A stretch of 64,000 bases of DNA, from the NCBI GenBank assembly GCA_964632795.1, contig CAZWEZ010000005.1:5513-69512 (forward strand), written 5' to 3'. Of the stretch, positions 1-9,057 are shown one piece after another. How positions within the stretch are numbered: position 1 is the first letter of the stretch; each line of letters opens with the position of its first letter. Below the pieces are notes generated by a model that saw nothing but the letters and a program-made list of their open reading frames with translations, did not search any database and was not told the origin of the DNA. Source of the DNA: CAZWEZ01 sp964632795 (GTDB taxonomy: Bacteria > Pseudomonadota > Alphaproteobacteria > Rhodospirillales > 2-02-FULL-58-16). A program made the position numbers and the translations under genes.

Positions 1-834
1 CAACGTCCGCACGCGGTCCTTGACCTGGTGCCAGTGGCGTTCGCTGACGCCGGCGATCAGGGCCTCGACCAGGGTCAGGATCACGGCCGCCGAATCCCAC
101 CTCGAGGGAACGTCGATCCGCACCGGGAAGGTGTGCTTGGCGAGGCGCGAGATGGGCGACAGCCATTGGTCGGTGAACAGGACGACCGTGGCGCCGCGCC
201 CGGCGGCCTGTTCGGCGAACCGAACCACCTCGCCCTGATAGCGGCGAATGTCGAAGACCGCGAGGACGTCGCGGCGGCCCATGTCCAGGATGTCTTCGCG
301 CCAGGTGGCGCTGTGCCCCTCGACCAGATGGACGTTGGGCCGCAGCACGCGAAGATGGGCGTAGAGATAGGCGGCGATGGCGCCGGTGAAACGGCCGCCG
401 AGGACATGGACCGTCCGCTTGCGGTCGGCCAATAGCCGGATCGCGGCTTCGAACTCCGAGCCCGGCAGCGACTTCAGCGATTCCTCGATATTGTCGCGCA
501 CCGCGGCGGCGAAACGTCCCAGGAAGTCCTTGTTCCCCTTTCCCGCCGCCTCCTTGCCGTACGTCTTGGCGAGCGGGGATTGGAGCCGCACCTCCAGTTC
601 CTCCCTCAGGGCACGCTGGAAATCGGCGTAGCCGGAGAACCCCAGCTTGCCGACCAGACGCAGGATCGTCGGCCCGCTGACCCCGGACTGGCTGGCGAAT
701 TTGGCCACCGTATCCAGCCCCGCCAGCGGGTAGTTGACGAGAAGGGCCTGGGCCGGCTTGCGCTCGGTGGGCGTCAGGCGGTCGAAGATCCGGCGGATCT
801 CCTCGGCGATCGTCCTCGGGGGCTGACTGGTCAT
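1..834 (-). CDS. RpiR/MurR-family transcriptional regulator (3' end outside window)
   Basis: The minus-strand frame opens at 834 (MTSQPPRTIAEEIRR) and is still open at base 1, so 278 residues are seen and the C-terminus is missing. Residues 1-80 form an N-terminal helix-turn-helix of the RpiR type (VAKFASQSGVSGPTILRLV, then LGFSGYADFQ). A SIS sugar-phosphate-binding domain follows from about residue 135 (HVLGGRFTGAIAAYLYAHL, later VLFTDQWLSPISRLA). RpiR proteins usually repress or activate catabolic genes in response to phosphorylated sugars or related ligands. It is divergent from the N-formylglutamate amidohydrolase and TRAP transporter genes, so control of those genes is an inference from context. 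The ligand is unknown. Confidence 0.85.
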   Translation of the reverse strand, partial: MTSQPPRTIAEEIRRIFDRLTPTERKPAQALLVNYPLAGLDTVAKFASQSGVSGPTILRLVGKLGFSGYADFQRALREELEVRLQSPLAKTYGKEAAGKGNKDFLGRFAAAVRDNIEESLKSLPGSEFEAAIRLLADRKRTVHVLGGRFTGAIAAYLYAHLRVLRPNVHLVEGHSATWREDILDMGRRDVLAVFDIRRYQGEVVRFAEQAAGRGATVVLFTDQWLSPISRLAKHTFPVRIDVPSRWDSAAVILTLVEALIAGVSERHWHQVKDRVRTL

Positions 835-861
835 GATCCCTCAGGATACAGCCGAATAACA

Positions 862-901
862 AAAATTTCAAATTTGACAGCCAATGGCAAAACTGTAATA
901 T
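862..901 (+). promoter_or_regulatory. Sigma-70-like promoter with overlapping 13 bp palindrome
   Basis: TTGACA at 874-879, a 16 bp spacer and TAATAT at 896-901 make a near-consensus promoter reading toward the N-formylglutamate amidohydrolase gene at 959. The palindrome AAATTT-C-AAATTT at 863-875 overlaps the -35 box. It lies between the divergent RpiR gene and the metabolic gene, so it is a plausible operator for that regulator. The promoter match is seen directly; the operator role is inferred. Confidence 0.55.
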
Positions 902-958
902 CTCGTTCAACAATACAAAACGAAAAAATGCGACGGCGCAGGGTTCGGCTTCTCAGGC

Positions 959-1777
<819 letters not shown>

Positions 1778-1857
1778 TGCCCGACCGTCGGGGCTCTCTT
1801 GCCTAACCTGAGACGCCCACTGAACTAAGGACCATTGCTTCAATGAAAACCAGGTAA

Positions 1858-2412
1858 ATGCCGAAAGCAATAATACAATACGTGCGATATGTAGATGCCG
1901 TTAACCGGGTCGTCGGCCGGTTCGCGATGTATCTGGTCTTCGCCATGATAGGCGTGCTGCTCTATTCCTCCATCGCCAAGACATTCTTCCTGCCGCCCTT
2001 GTGGACGTTCGAAATGGCCCAGTTCCTGATGGCCGCCTACTACATTCTGGGCGGCGGCTATTCCATGCAACTGGACGCTCACGTGCGGATGGACCTTCTC
2101 TATAGCCGTTGGTCGCCACAGAGAATGGCCTTCGTCGATACCCTGACTTCGGTGGCGCTGATTACCTATCTGGTGCTCCTGCTTTACGGCAGCGTCTCCA
2201 GCACCGAGTACGCGTTGAAGTACGGCGAGACGAGCTACTCGTCCTGGTCGCCCTACATGGCGCCGATCAAGCTCATCATGACCTTCGGGATCGTTCTCAT
2301 GCTTCTGCAGGCCATCGCCTTCTTCTTCAAGGATCTGGCCACGGCGCGGGGGCGGACCATCGACGGACGTCTCCTGGCGGACGTCGAACAGGCAGGGGGG
2401 TCGTCATCATGA
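1858..2412 (+). CDS. dctQ: TRAP transporter small permease (DctQ type)
   Basis: 184 aa with four predicted membrane segments: about residues 23-42, 52-75, 95-118 and 140-160. This is the standard DctQ layout. FEMAQFLMAAYYILGGGY and DAHVRMDLLYSRW are typical of the small subunit of the larger (mannitol/chloroaromatic-like) TRAP branch. It pairs in the inner membrane with DctM to drive Na+- or H+-coupled uptake of an organic acid delivered by DctP. The stop overlaps the dctM start (ATGA, 2409-2412), indicating translational coupling. The substrate cannot be read from this subunit. Confidence 0.88.
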   Translation: MPKAIIQYVRYVDAVNRVVGRFAMYLVFAMIGVLLYSSIAKTFFLPPLWTFEMAQFLMAAYYILGGGYSMQLDAHVRMDLLYSRWSPQRMAFVDTLTSVALITYLVLLLYGSVSSTEYALKYGETSYSSWSPYMAPIKLIMTFGIVLMLLQAIAFFFKDLATARGRTIDGRLLADVEQAGGSSS

Positions 2413-3731
2413 GCTACGAGATGATCGCCCTGCTGATGTTTTCGTCGATGATGATCATGCTGCTGACCGGACAGCGCGTGTACGGCGCCATTGGCTTCGT
2501 CGCCGCTTTCGCGGCCTTGATGTTGTGGGGCGACGGCGGCTCCGAGATGGCGTTCACCGCCGCCATGAAGTTGATGAAGTGGTATCCGCTGCTGACCCTG
2601 CCGCTGTTCATCTACATGGGCTACATGCTCTCGGAATCGAAAATCGCCGATGATCTTTACAAGATGTTCCATGTCTGGATGGGCCCTCTCAACGGCGGCC
2701 TGGCGATCGGCACCATCGGCCTGATGGTGGTCATTTCGGCGATGAACGGCTTGAGCGTCGCGGGCATGGCCATCGGCGCCACCATCGCCCTGCCGGAATT
2801 GCTCAAGCGCGGCTACGACAAGGTCATGGTCACCGGCGTCATCCAGGCCGGCAGTTCGTTGGGCATCCTGGTGCCCCCCAGCGTGGTGCTGGTGCTCTAC
2901 GGCATGATCGCCCGCCAACCGGTGGGCCAGCTGTGGCTCGCCGGGGTGTTTCCCGGTCTCATGATGGCCTCGCTGTTCGTGATCTACATCGTCGTGCGCT
3001 GCAAGATTCAGCCCCATTTAGGGCCGGCCCTGCCCAAGGAGGAACGCCAGGTCGGGTGGGGCGAGAAATTCCGCCTGCTCCGGGCCGGCATCCTGCCGTT
3101 GGCCATTTTCTTCTCGATGACGGGCCTGTTCCTGATGGGGTTCACCAGTCTGGTGGAAAGTTCCGCCGTCGGCGCGACGGCAGCCACGGTCGGGGCGTTG
3201 GTCAAGGGCCGCCTGAATCGCCACGTCATCGAAGAGACCATCCGCAAGACCCTGGCCGTGAGCTGCATGTTCATGTGGATCATTCTGGCGGCGATGTGTT
3301 TCGGCGCGGTTTTCGACGGCCTGGGCGCGGTCAAGGCGATCGAGTTCTTCTTTGTCGAAAAGATGGGATTGGGGCCCTGGCAAATCCTCATCATGATGCA
3401 GTTGTCCTACCTCCTGATGGGCATGTTCCTGGATGACACCGCCATGCTGGTGATCGTCGCGCCTCTTTATGTGCCGCTGGTCGGGTTATTGGGTTTCGAC
3501 CTGGTATGGTACGGCGTGCTCTACACCATCACCTGTCAGATCGCCTACATGACACCGCCGTTTGGCTACAATCTGTTCCTGATGCGGGCGATGGCGCCCC
3601 CGGAAGTGACGCTGAGCGACATTTACCATTCGATCACCCCGTTCGTGCTGGTCATGATCTTCGGTCTCATCCTTGTCATGATATTCCCCGATATCGCCCT
3701 GTGGCTGCCCCATTGGCATTATGGAAAGTGA
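2409..3731 (+). CDS. dctM: TRAP transporter large permease (DctM type)
   Basis: 440 aa, the usual DctM size. The ATG at 2409 overlaps the dctQ stop; an in-frame extension further upstream would run through dctQ and is not credible. The protein is almost wholly hydrophobic with about 11-12 membrane spans. It has typical TRAP large-subunit motifs such as QAGSSLGILVPPSVVLVLYG (about 139-158) and FLDDTAMLVIVAPLYVPL (about 345-362). It forms the translocation channel. It is co-transcribed with dctQ and followed 109 bases later by the binding protein gene. Confidence 0.92.
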   Translation: MSYEMIALLMFSSMMIMLLTGQRVYGAIGFVAAFAALMLWGDGGSEMAFTAAMKLMKWYPLLTLPLFIYMGYMLSESKIADDLYKMFHVWMGPLNGGLAIGTIGLMVVISAMNGLSVAGMAIGATIALPELLKRGYDKVMVTGVIQAGSSLGILVPPSVVLVLYGMIARQPVGQLWLAGVFPGLMMASLFVIYIVVRCKIQPHLGPALPKEERQVGWGEKFRLLRAGILPLAIFFSMTGLFLMGFTSLVESSAVGATAATVGALVKGRLNRHVIEETIRKTLAVSCMFMWIILAAMCFGAVFDGLGAVKAIEFFFVEKMGLGPWQILIMMQLSYLLMGMFLDDTAMLVIVAPLYVPLVGLLGFDLVWYGVLYTITCQIAYMTPPFGYNLFLMRAMAPPEVTLSDIYHSITPFVLVMIFGLILVMIFPDIALWLPHWHYGK

Positions 3732-3840
3732 GACCTGAAATATGGATTAAGTAATAATGAGTTCCCCCACACAGGGGGACACAGACATGGCAAAGAGTAA
3801 CGTTGGATTTACAGTAACCAAGGTAAAGGAGACAGGGAAG

Positions 3841-4893
3841 ATGAAAAGACGCAATTTCCTCAAGAAAGCAGGTGTCGCGACAGCAGGCGCGGTGGCAGCG
3901 ACAGCCCTCAGCGCGCCGTTTGTCAAGACGCAGGCGAAAACGACCATCAAGTGGCGGCTTCAAACCTATGCCGGCCCGGCCCTGGGCGCGCATGTCATCA
4001 AACCGTCGATCGACGCCTTCAACAAAGTCGCCGGCAGCGACATGAACATCGAGCTGTATTTCTCCGACCAGTTGGTGCCTACCGGCGAGCTGTTCCGGGC
4101 GATGCAGAAAGGGACCATCGACGCCGTCCAGAGCGACGACGACTCGATCGCGGCGCCGGTGGATGTTTCCGTGTTCGGCGGCTACTTCCCGTTCGCCACC
4201 CGCTACAGCCTGGACGTCCCGGTGCTGTTCAACCAGTACGGCCTGAAGGAAATCTGGGAGGAGGCCTACGGCGAGGTGGAAGGCGTCACCTGGCTCAGCG
4301 CCGGCGCCTGGGACCCCTGCCACTTCAACACCGTCGACCCCATCTACAGCCTTGCCGATCTCAAGGGCAAGCGGGTGTTCACCTTCCCCACCGCCGGAAA
4401 ATTCCTGACGCGCTTCGGCGTCGTTCCGGTGACGCTTCCCTGGGAGGACATCGAGGTCGCCGTTCAAACCGGCGAGTTGGACGGCATCGCCTGGTCCGGC
4501 ATCACAGAGGACTACACCGTCGGCTGGGCCGATGTGACCAACTACTTCCTGACCAACAACATCTCCGGCGCCTGGATCGGGTCGTATTTCGCCAATTCCA
4601 ACAGCTGGGACGCCCTGCCCGAAAACCTGCAGACCCTGTTCAGACTGTGCATGGACAGCTCGCACTACTACAGGCAGTACTGGTACTGGGGCGGCGAAGC
4701 CGAACTCCGCACCAAGGGCACCAAACTGAAACTGACCTCGATCCCCGACGAAGAGTGGGCGACCGTCGAGCAAGAGGCGTACAAGTTCTGGGATGAGATT
4801 GCCGCCAAGAGCCCGAGGAGCGCCAAGGTGGTGCAGATCATCAAGGACTACGCCAAAACCATGACGGACGCCGGTCCTCCGTACCGGTACTAA
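3841..4893 (+). CDS. dctP: TRAP transporter solute-binding protein (DctP/TtgP type), Tat-exported
   Basis: 350 aa from the ATG at 3841. That start is chosen because AAAGGAG at 3825-3831 sits 9 nt upstream and because the protein then begins MKRRNFLKKAGVATAGA, a twin-arginine signal (RRNFLKK). Upstream in-frame ATGs at 3757 and 3787 would bury the signal. The mature part resembles the periplasmic DctP family of mannitol/chloroaromatic TRAP systems (WRLQTYAGPALGAHVIKP; LADLKGKRVFTFPTAGKFL near residue 170; TGELDGIAWSG near 210). It binds the substrate in the periplasm and hands it to DctQM. A Tat signal on a TRAP binding protein is known in this subgroup. Confidence 0.88.
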   Translation: MKRRNFLKKAGVATAGAVAATALSAPFVKTQAKTTIKWRLQTYAGPALGAHVIKPSIDAFNKVAGSDMNIELYFSDQLVPTGELFRAMQKGTIDAVQSDDDSIAAPVDVSVFGGYFPFATRYSLDVPVLFNQYGLKEIWEEAYGEVEGVTWLSAGAWDPCHFNTVDPIYSLADLKGKRVFTFPTAGKFLTRFGVVPVTLPWEDIEVAVQTGELDGIAWSGITEDYTVGWADVTNYFLTNNISGAWIGSYFANSNSWDALPENLQTLFRLCMDSSHYYRQYWYWGGEAELRTKGTKLKLTSIPDEEWATVEQEAYKFWDEIAAKSPRSAKVVQIIKDYAKTMTDAGPPYRY

Positions 4894-4930
4894 GGCACAG
4901 CCCCCGAAACGATGGGGGGGAATGACTAGG

Positions 4931-4969
4931 GCTAGCCGGCGGCGGGAACGCCCCGGCTAGCTTTATTTT
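4931..4969 (+). terminator. Rho-independent terminator after dctP
   Basis: GCTAGCCGG (4931-4939) pairs with CCGGCTAGC (4953-4961) and is followed directly by TTTATTTT (4962-4969). It ends the TRAP transcription unit, so the dead gene that follows would need its own promoter. Confidence 0.85.
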
Positions 4970-4983
4970 GAAAAGGTATTTCG

Positions 4984-5390
4984 ATGAACCCGTGAAGCGT
5001 CGAGACCGCCGCCGACGCCCGCAAGATCGTCGAGGAACGCAAGCTCGACCACGTCAAGGTAGGCGTCATCGACATCGACGGGGTGCTGCGCGGCAAGTAC
5101 ATGTCGCGGGATGACAACGCGACCTACACCGGATGGCACACGGGCTATCCCGACGCCCCGGTAAGGATCCTCCCCGGAAGCTGCCGGGACATCCCGTGGG
5201 AGGACGGCATACCGTTGTTCCTCGGCGAGTTCACCGAGGCGGCCGAGAATATCTGCCCCCACGGCATCCTGCGCCGGGTGCTGGACAAGGCCCGCACCAT
5301 GGGCTTTGAGGTCCTGGCCGGGTTCGAGTACGAGTTCTTCATCTTCGAGGACCCCCCCCATACGGCGCGCCAGAAGCACTACCGCGACCT
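4984..5390 (+). pseudogene. Remnant of a glutamine-synthetase-family ligase
   Basis: The frame starting at 4984 reads M-N-P-stop (TGA at 4993). It then continues SVETAADARKIVEERKLDHV and VGVIDIDGVLRGKYMSR, the N-terminus typical of GS-like gamma-glutamyl-amine ligases. After KYMSRD it jumps to DNATYTGWHTGYPDAP, so about 25 residues normally present here appear to be deleted in frame. The frame ends after EYEFFIFEDPPHTARQKHYR at an ATACCAAGG repeat near 5391, losing the remaining two thirds, including the catalytic domain. Three independent lesions make this a decayed gene of about 135 codons out of an expected 440 or so. An open frame from GTG at 5083 exists but cannot encode an active enzyme. 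Confidence 0.8.
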
Positions 5391-6439
5391 TATACCAAGG
5401 GGTTGTTGCCCCGCATCCCGGGGCCCCAGATGTCGCTCAGGGTGAAGCCCTCGGGGAAGGGGTCCTCAGGGTCGAGGCCGAACTCGTGGGTCGCGAAGAT
5501 CCAGGCGCTCCCGGTGATCCGCGGCACGATGGCCGGGCGCCCGGCGACCTCGGCGGTCCGCGCCACCCGGGCCGCGAAGCGGGTGCCGATCACCGATTCG
5601 AAGGTCAGGGTTTGGCCCGCCGCCACCTCGCCCCGGACGCTCATCGCCGCCAGCCGGGCGCTGATCCCGGTGCCGCAGGGGCAGCGGTCGAGGCGTCCCG
5701 GCGAGATCACCACGGCGTTGCGCCGCGCGCCGTCGGTCGCCGACGGCGGGCCGGCGAACTGGGCGAAGGTGACGTCGCGGATGTCCGGGTTGTCGGGGTG
5801 GCGGACGTCGTAGCGCTGGCCCGCCGCGGCCTTGATCCGCTCGCCCATGTCGACCATGTCGCGGGCCTCGTCGGGAGTCATCGCGAAGCCCAGCGACGGC
5901 CCGTCGACGGTGGCGAAGAAGGCCCCGCCGTAGGCGATGTTGATCGCCATCGTGGGCTGGTCGGCGACCTCGAGGGGGGCCTCCAGGCGGTCGACGAACG
6001 ACGGCACGTTGTCGAGCGTCACGCTCTCGCAGCGGCCGTCGCGGCAGGCGGCGAGGACCGACACCAGGCCGGCCGGGGTGTCGAGCACGAGACGGGTCTC
6101 GGGCTCCTCCATGGGCAGGATGCCGGTCTCCAGCAGGACCGTGGTCACGCACATGACGTTGGAGCCCGACATCGCCGGATAGTCGGTCGATTCCATGACG
6201 ATCATCCCGGCGTCGGCCTCGGGCACACTCGGCGGCAGGATCAGGTTGACCGACACCCCGGGGCCGCCCCGGGGCTCGAACAGGATGAAGCGGCGCAGCG
6301 AATCGTCGTTGTTCTGGAGGTGCTGGCGCTTGTCGAACATGGTGCGCCCGGGGACCTCGAGCACGCCCCCGGTGATGACCCGGCCGTTCTCGCCCTCGGC
6401 GTGGGCGTCGACCACGGTTATCCTGCGTTTCCAGCGCAT
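5390..6439 (-). CDS. Proline racemase-family enzyme (hydroxyproline 2-epimerase or trans-3-hydroxyproline dehydratase)
   Basis: 349 aa from ATG at 6439, preceded by a GGGGAGGGG ribosome site. A longer frame to 6550 has no ribosome site and non-homologous sequence. Family motifs are VVDAHAEGENGRV near the start, PAMSGSNVMCVTT near residue 90 and DRCPCGTGISARLAAM near 255. The second catalytic residue is the expected Cys in PCGTG, but the first position (usually MCGH) is Ser in MSGSN. Ser/Cys or Thr/Cys pairs occur in family members acting on hydroxyprolines rather than proline. The last residues (NNPLV-stop) are encoded by the ATACCAAGG repeat. It is convergent with the dead GS-like gene and may belong to the same amino-acid catabolic locus. 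Confidence 0.83.
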   Translation of the reverse strand: MRWKRRITVVDAHAEGENGRVITGGVLEVPGRTMFDKRQHLQNNDDSLRRFILFEPRGGPGVSVNLILPPSVPEADAGMIVMESTDYPAMSGSNVMCVTTVLLETGILPMEEPETRLVLDTPAGLVSVLAACRDGRCESVTLDNVPSFVDRLEAPLEVADQPTMAINIAYGGAFFATVDGPSLGFAMTPDEARDMVDMGERIKAAAGQRYDVRHPDNPDIRDVTFAQFAGPPSATDGARRNAVVISPGRLDRCPCGTGISARLAAMSVRGEVAAGQTLTFESVIGTRFAARVARTAEVAGRPAIVPRITGSAWIFATHEFGLDPEDPFPEGFTLSDIWGPGMRGNNPLV

Positions 6440-6790
6440 CGCCCCTCCCCTTCCCGGCGCTCCCGGAGGGCCCCGGAAGGGACATCGCCATTGCCTCCCT
6501 GTACCATGGGCCGGAAACCTGTTGTACAGGGAAATGAGTTCAACCCACAATGAAACGGGACGGGATGAGGGACATCGGGAGCATTACGGGACTTTGCGGA
6601 GATCGAGAGCCCCCGGGAATCGCTCCCAGACCCTCGAAAATTAGAATCATCTTGATTTACCCTCGGGCCCATCGCTAGGCTACGACCGCTACGGAGTGGA
6701 ACAGGTGGGCGTCGAGACCGAACATAAGGCCTTGAAAACCCTTCCGAATATGATCAGGGACGGAACCAGGCAAGGGGCAGGGGCGAGAAA
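6440..6790. other. Intergenic region without recognisable gene
   Basis: About 350 bases between the epimerase start and a small membrane ORF. The first 60 bases hold the epimerase ribosome site and presumably its promoter. I saw no RNA gene, long hairpin or coding frame with family resemblance here. Confidence 0.5.
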
Positions 6791-6895
6791 TCAAAAGACG
6801 TAGAATGACAGGATCAGAACGATCACGATCGCGTTGACGACCATTCCCGTGAAAATCACGATGTCGGCCGGGGAGATTTTCTTGGTGAACCTCAT
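6791..6895 (-). CDS. Small single-span membrane protein (34 aa)
   Basis: The frame reads MRFTKKISPADIVIF and continues with hydrophobic residues (GMVVNAIVIVLILSFYVF) to a TGA at 6791-6793. It has a short basic N-terminus and one membrane helix. It is divergent from the cytochrome cluster that begins at 6970. Tiny single-span proteins are common near respiratory complexes, so it may be an accessory subunit, but that is inference. No strong ribosome site is visible, so expression is uncertain. Confidence 0.45.
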   Translation of the reverse strand: MRFTKKISPADIVIFTGMVVNAIVIVLILSFYVF

Positions 6896-6969
6896 GGGGT
6901 GGACGCTAGGTTATCCGGGTTGGCGTTGTCAATCCGCAGTGAGGGACTGAACAAGGGGAAACCGCGAAG

Positions 6970-7077
6970 ATGAACGGCGAAGGAAACGAAGACTCGAAAT
7001 ATCCATGGGCGGGACCGGTTCTGTTCGGCGTCGTCCTGGTCGCCGTGATCGCCTTCTTCTGGTGGTTCCTCGGCTGA
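6970..7077 (+). CDS. Small single-span membrane protein (35 aa), first gene of bd-like cluster
   Basis: MNGEGNEDSKYPWAGPVLFG continues into VVLVAVIAFFWWFLG-stop. It has a polar N-terminus and one C-terminal membrane helix. A purine-rich stretch (AAGGGGAAA) lies about 10 nt upstream. It is 20 bases ahead of another small membrane protein and 165 bases ahead of the CydA-like gene, all in the same orientation. Canonical bd oxidases often carry 30-40 residue single-span subunits (CydX/CydS), so a structural role in this complex is a reasonable but unproven guess. Confidence 0.6.
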   Translation: MNGEGNEDSKYPWAGPVLFGVVLVAVIAFFWWFLG

Positions 7078-7097
7078 CGGAGAGGGAGGAGACCGAG

Positions 7098-7214
7098 ATG
7101 AAAGGGTACGCGGTGCCGTTCGCCATCGCCTTCGTGGTCTGCGGGGCGGCCTTCTTCGTCATGGACTACGCGGTGATGAACGTCCAGGGGCTGTCCCTGT
7201 TCTTTGAAAACTGA
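7098..7214 (+). CDS. Small membrane protein (38 aa) in bd-like cluster
   Basis: MKGYAVPFAIAFVVCGAAFF followed by VMDYAVMNVQGLSLFFEN. It has one membrane helix and a short soluble tail. The ATG at 7098 is chosen over an in-frame start at 7005, because GGGAGGAG lies 8-10 nt upstream and the earlier frame overlaps the preceding small gene. It sits 28 bases ahead of the CydA-like gene and is probably co-translated with it. It may be a second small subunit of the same complex. No named family was recognised. Confidence 0.6.
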   Translation: MKGYAVPFAIAFVVCGAAFFVMDYAVMNVQGLSLFFEN

Positions 7215-7242
7215 CGCCATCTCGAGAGGAAGGCAAACTGAG

Positions 7243-9051
7243 ATGAGGGATCGTCTGGCGAAAACCGGCTGGCTGGCGTTGGCGTTGGTCCTGGCCGTGC
7301 TGGTGTTGGGCGGCGGCATCGAAGCCGTCGCCGCCGAGTCGGCCGCCGAGACGGTGGCCGAAGCCGAAGCGCCGCCCCTCTACGCCCCCGCGCCCCGGTT
7401 GAGCGTGGCCGACTACCCGACCATCGCCGGCGTCAATTCGCGGGTCGTGGTGTGGCTGGTCGCCCAGTTGCACCTGTGGTTCGCAGCCTTCGTGCTGGCG
7501 GTGCCGATCTTCGTCTTCATCATCGAGGCGATCGGCATGAAGACCCGGGACAAGCGCTTCGACGACATGGCCTACGAGTTCATCAAGGTCTCGATCACCG
7601 CCTATTCGCTGACCGCGATCTCGGGCGGTCTGCTGGTCTTCTCGCTGCTGATCTTCTATCCCCACCTGTTCCTCTACCTGTCGACGATCTTCAAGGAGAC
7701 GATGTTCTACTACGCGATCCTGTTCTTCGCCGAGAGCGCCTTCCTCTACATCTACTACTACGGTTGGCACTGGCTGCAGGGGGGATTCCGCAAGTGGGTG
7801 CACCTGACCCTGGGGCTGCTGCTCAACGCCGTCGGCACGTTGCTGATGTTCCTGGCCAACGCCTGGCTGACCTTCATGATGAGCCCGGCCGGGGTCGATG
7901 CGGCCGGGGTCTTCGGCGGCGACACCATGGTTTCGATCCACAACTACCTGTGGAACCCCTTCAACCTTCACCGGTTCATCGCCAACATCGCCTACGGCGG
8001 CTCCATCGTCGGCGCCTACGCCGCCTTCAGGTTCCTGAGCGCGACGGCGCGCGACCAGAAGGCCCACTACGACTGGATGGGCTACAACGCCAACTTCATC
8101 GCCATCTCGGCGCTGTTGCCGCTGCCGTTCGCCGGTTATTACCTGTCGGCCGAGTTCTACGCCTACAGCCAGCAGATGGGGATCACCCTGATGGGCGGCA
8201 TCTTCGCCTGGATGTTCATCATCCAGGCGGTGCTGATCGGCGCCCTGTTCCTGTCGGCCAACTATTACCTGTGGTGCGGGATGGGGCGCAGCGACGGGGC
8301 GGTCCGCTACAACAAGTACATCAAGTACATCGCGGTGGTGATCGTGGCCTCGTTCCTGGTCTGGTTCACCCCCCACACCCTGGTCCTGACGAATGAGGAA
8401 CTGAAGGCGCTGGGCGGGCCGTATCACAAGTACATCGGCCCGCTGGGCATCATGCCGGCCAAGAACACGGCGGTGAACCTGATGATCCTGTTCACCTTCG
8501 TCAGCTTCGTGATCTACCGGCGCTGCAACAAGGTCGCCACGGTGTCGTGGGTCAAGGCCGGCAACGCCTTCCTTGTGGCGCTGTTCGCCACCGGCATCAT
8601 CAACCTGTTCATCCTCGGCATCTACCACGGCTACTTCACCAACACCGTCTACAAGGTCGCGTCCTCCTGGCCACAGGTCGTCACCACCCTGATCATCATC
8701 GTCGTCACCGTCGTCGTCGACAACCTGATGTACAAGGGGGCCAGGGAGGTCGCTCCCCTCCAGTGGGGCCGGGTTCCCGCGCGCTCGCAGTACGCCCTGT
8801 TCCTGCTGGCGGTGGCCTTCACCTGGCTGATGGGGCTGATGGGGTATGTCCGCTCGGGCATCCGCCAGCACTGGCACGTGGTCGACATCATGCGCGACAA
8901 CTCGACCGAAGCCTTCACCCCGACCATAAGGTACGCGACCAACGTGGTTTCGGTGGGCACGGTCATCTTCATGGCCCTGGTCATCTTCGTGTTCTGGCTG
9001 AGCCAGGTCGGCGGCCGCAAGACGGTTCCCGCCGGCTACTGGAAGGAATAG
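7243..9051 (+). CDS. Divergent cytochrome bd-like (CydA superfamily) membrane subunit
   Basis: 602 aa; the ATG at 7243 follows AGAGGAAGG. Residues 8-31 look like a signal or first membrane helix, followed by a short Ala/Glu-rich linker. About 14 membrane spans follow. The CydA core is clear: AQLHLWFAAFVLAVP, with H77 at the b595-His position; FFAESAFLYIYYYGWHWL (164-178) matching FFMEATFLGLFFFGW; and ANAWLTFMMSPAG and LWNPFNLHRF (236-245). By eye, the Glu eight residues before E164 is Tyr156. The b558 His is not at its place, though H243 lies four residues earlier. The quinol-loop GRQPW signature is absent. It therefore probably does not oxidise quinol. The next three genes are c-type cytochromes, suggesting a cytochrome-c-fed complex. 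Confidence 0.78.
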   Translation: MRDRLAKTGWLALALVLAVLVLGGGIEAVAAESAAETVAEAEAPPLYAPAPRLSVADYPTIAGVNSRVVVWLVAQLHLWFAAFVLAVPIFVFIIEAIGMKTRDKRFDDMAYEFIKVSITAYSLTAISGGLLVFSLLIFYPHLFLYLSTIFKETMFYYAILFFAESAFLYIYYYGWHWLQGGFRKWVHLTLGLLLNAVGTLLMFLANAWLTFMMSPAGVDAAGVFGGDTMVSIHNYLWNPFNLHRFIANIAYGGSIVGAYAAFRFLSATARDQKAHYDWMGYNANFIAISALLPLPFAGYYLSAEFYAYSQQMGITLMGGIFAWMFIIQAVLIGALFLSANYYLWCGMGRSDGAVRYNKYIKYIAVVIVASFLVWFTPHTLVLTNEELKALGGPYHKYIGPLGIMPAKNTAVNLMILFTFVSFVIYRRCNKVATVSWVKAGNAFLVALFATGIINLFILGIYHGYFTNTVYKVASSWPQVVTTLIIIVVTVVVDNLMYKGAREVAPLQWGRVPARSQYALFLLAVAFTWLMGLMGYVRSGIRQHWHVVDIMRDNSTEAFTPTIRYATNVVSVGTVIFMALVIFVFWLSQVGGRKTVPAGYWKE

Positions 9052-9057
9052 GGGGCG

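Noticed and set aside
5083..5445. Intact 120-aa GS-like gene from GTG
   Set aside because: It lacks the catalytic domain and the true N-terminus; upstream codons past a stop still match the family, so this is a remnant.
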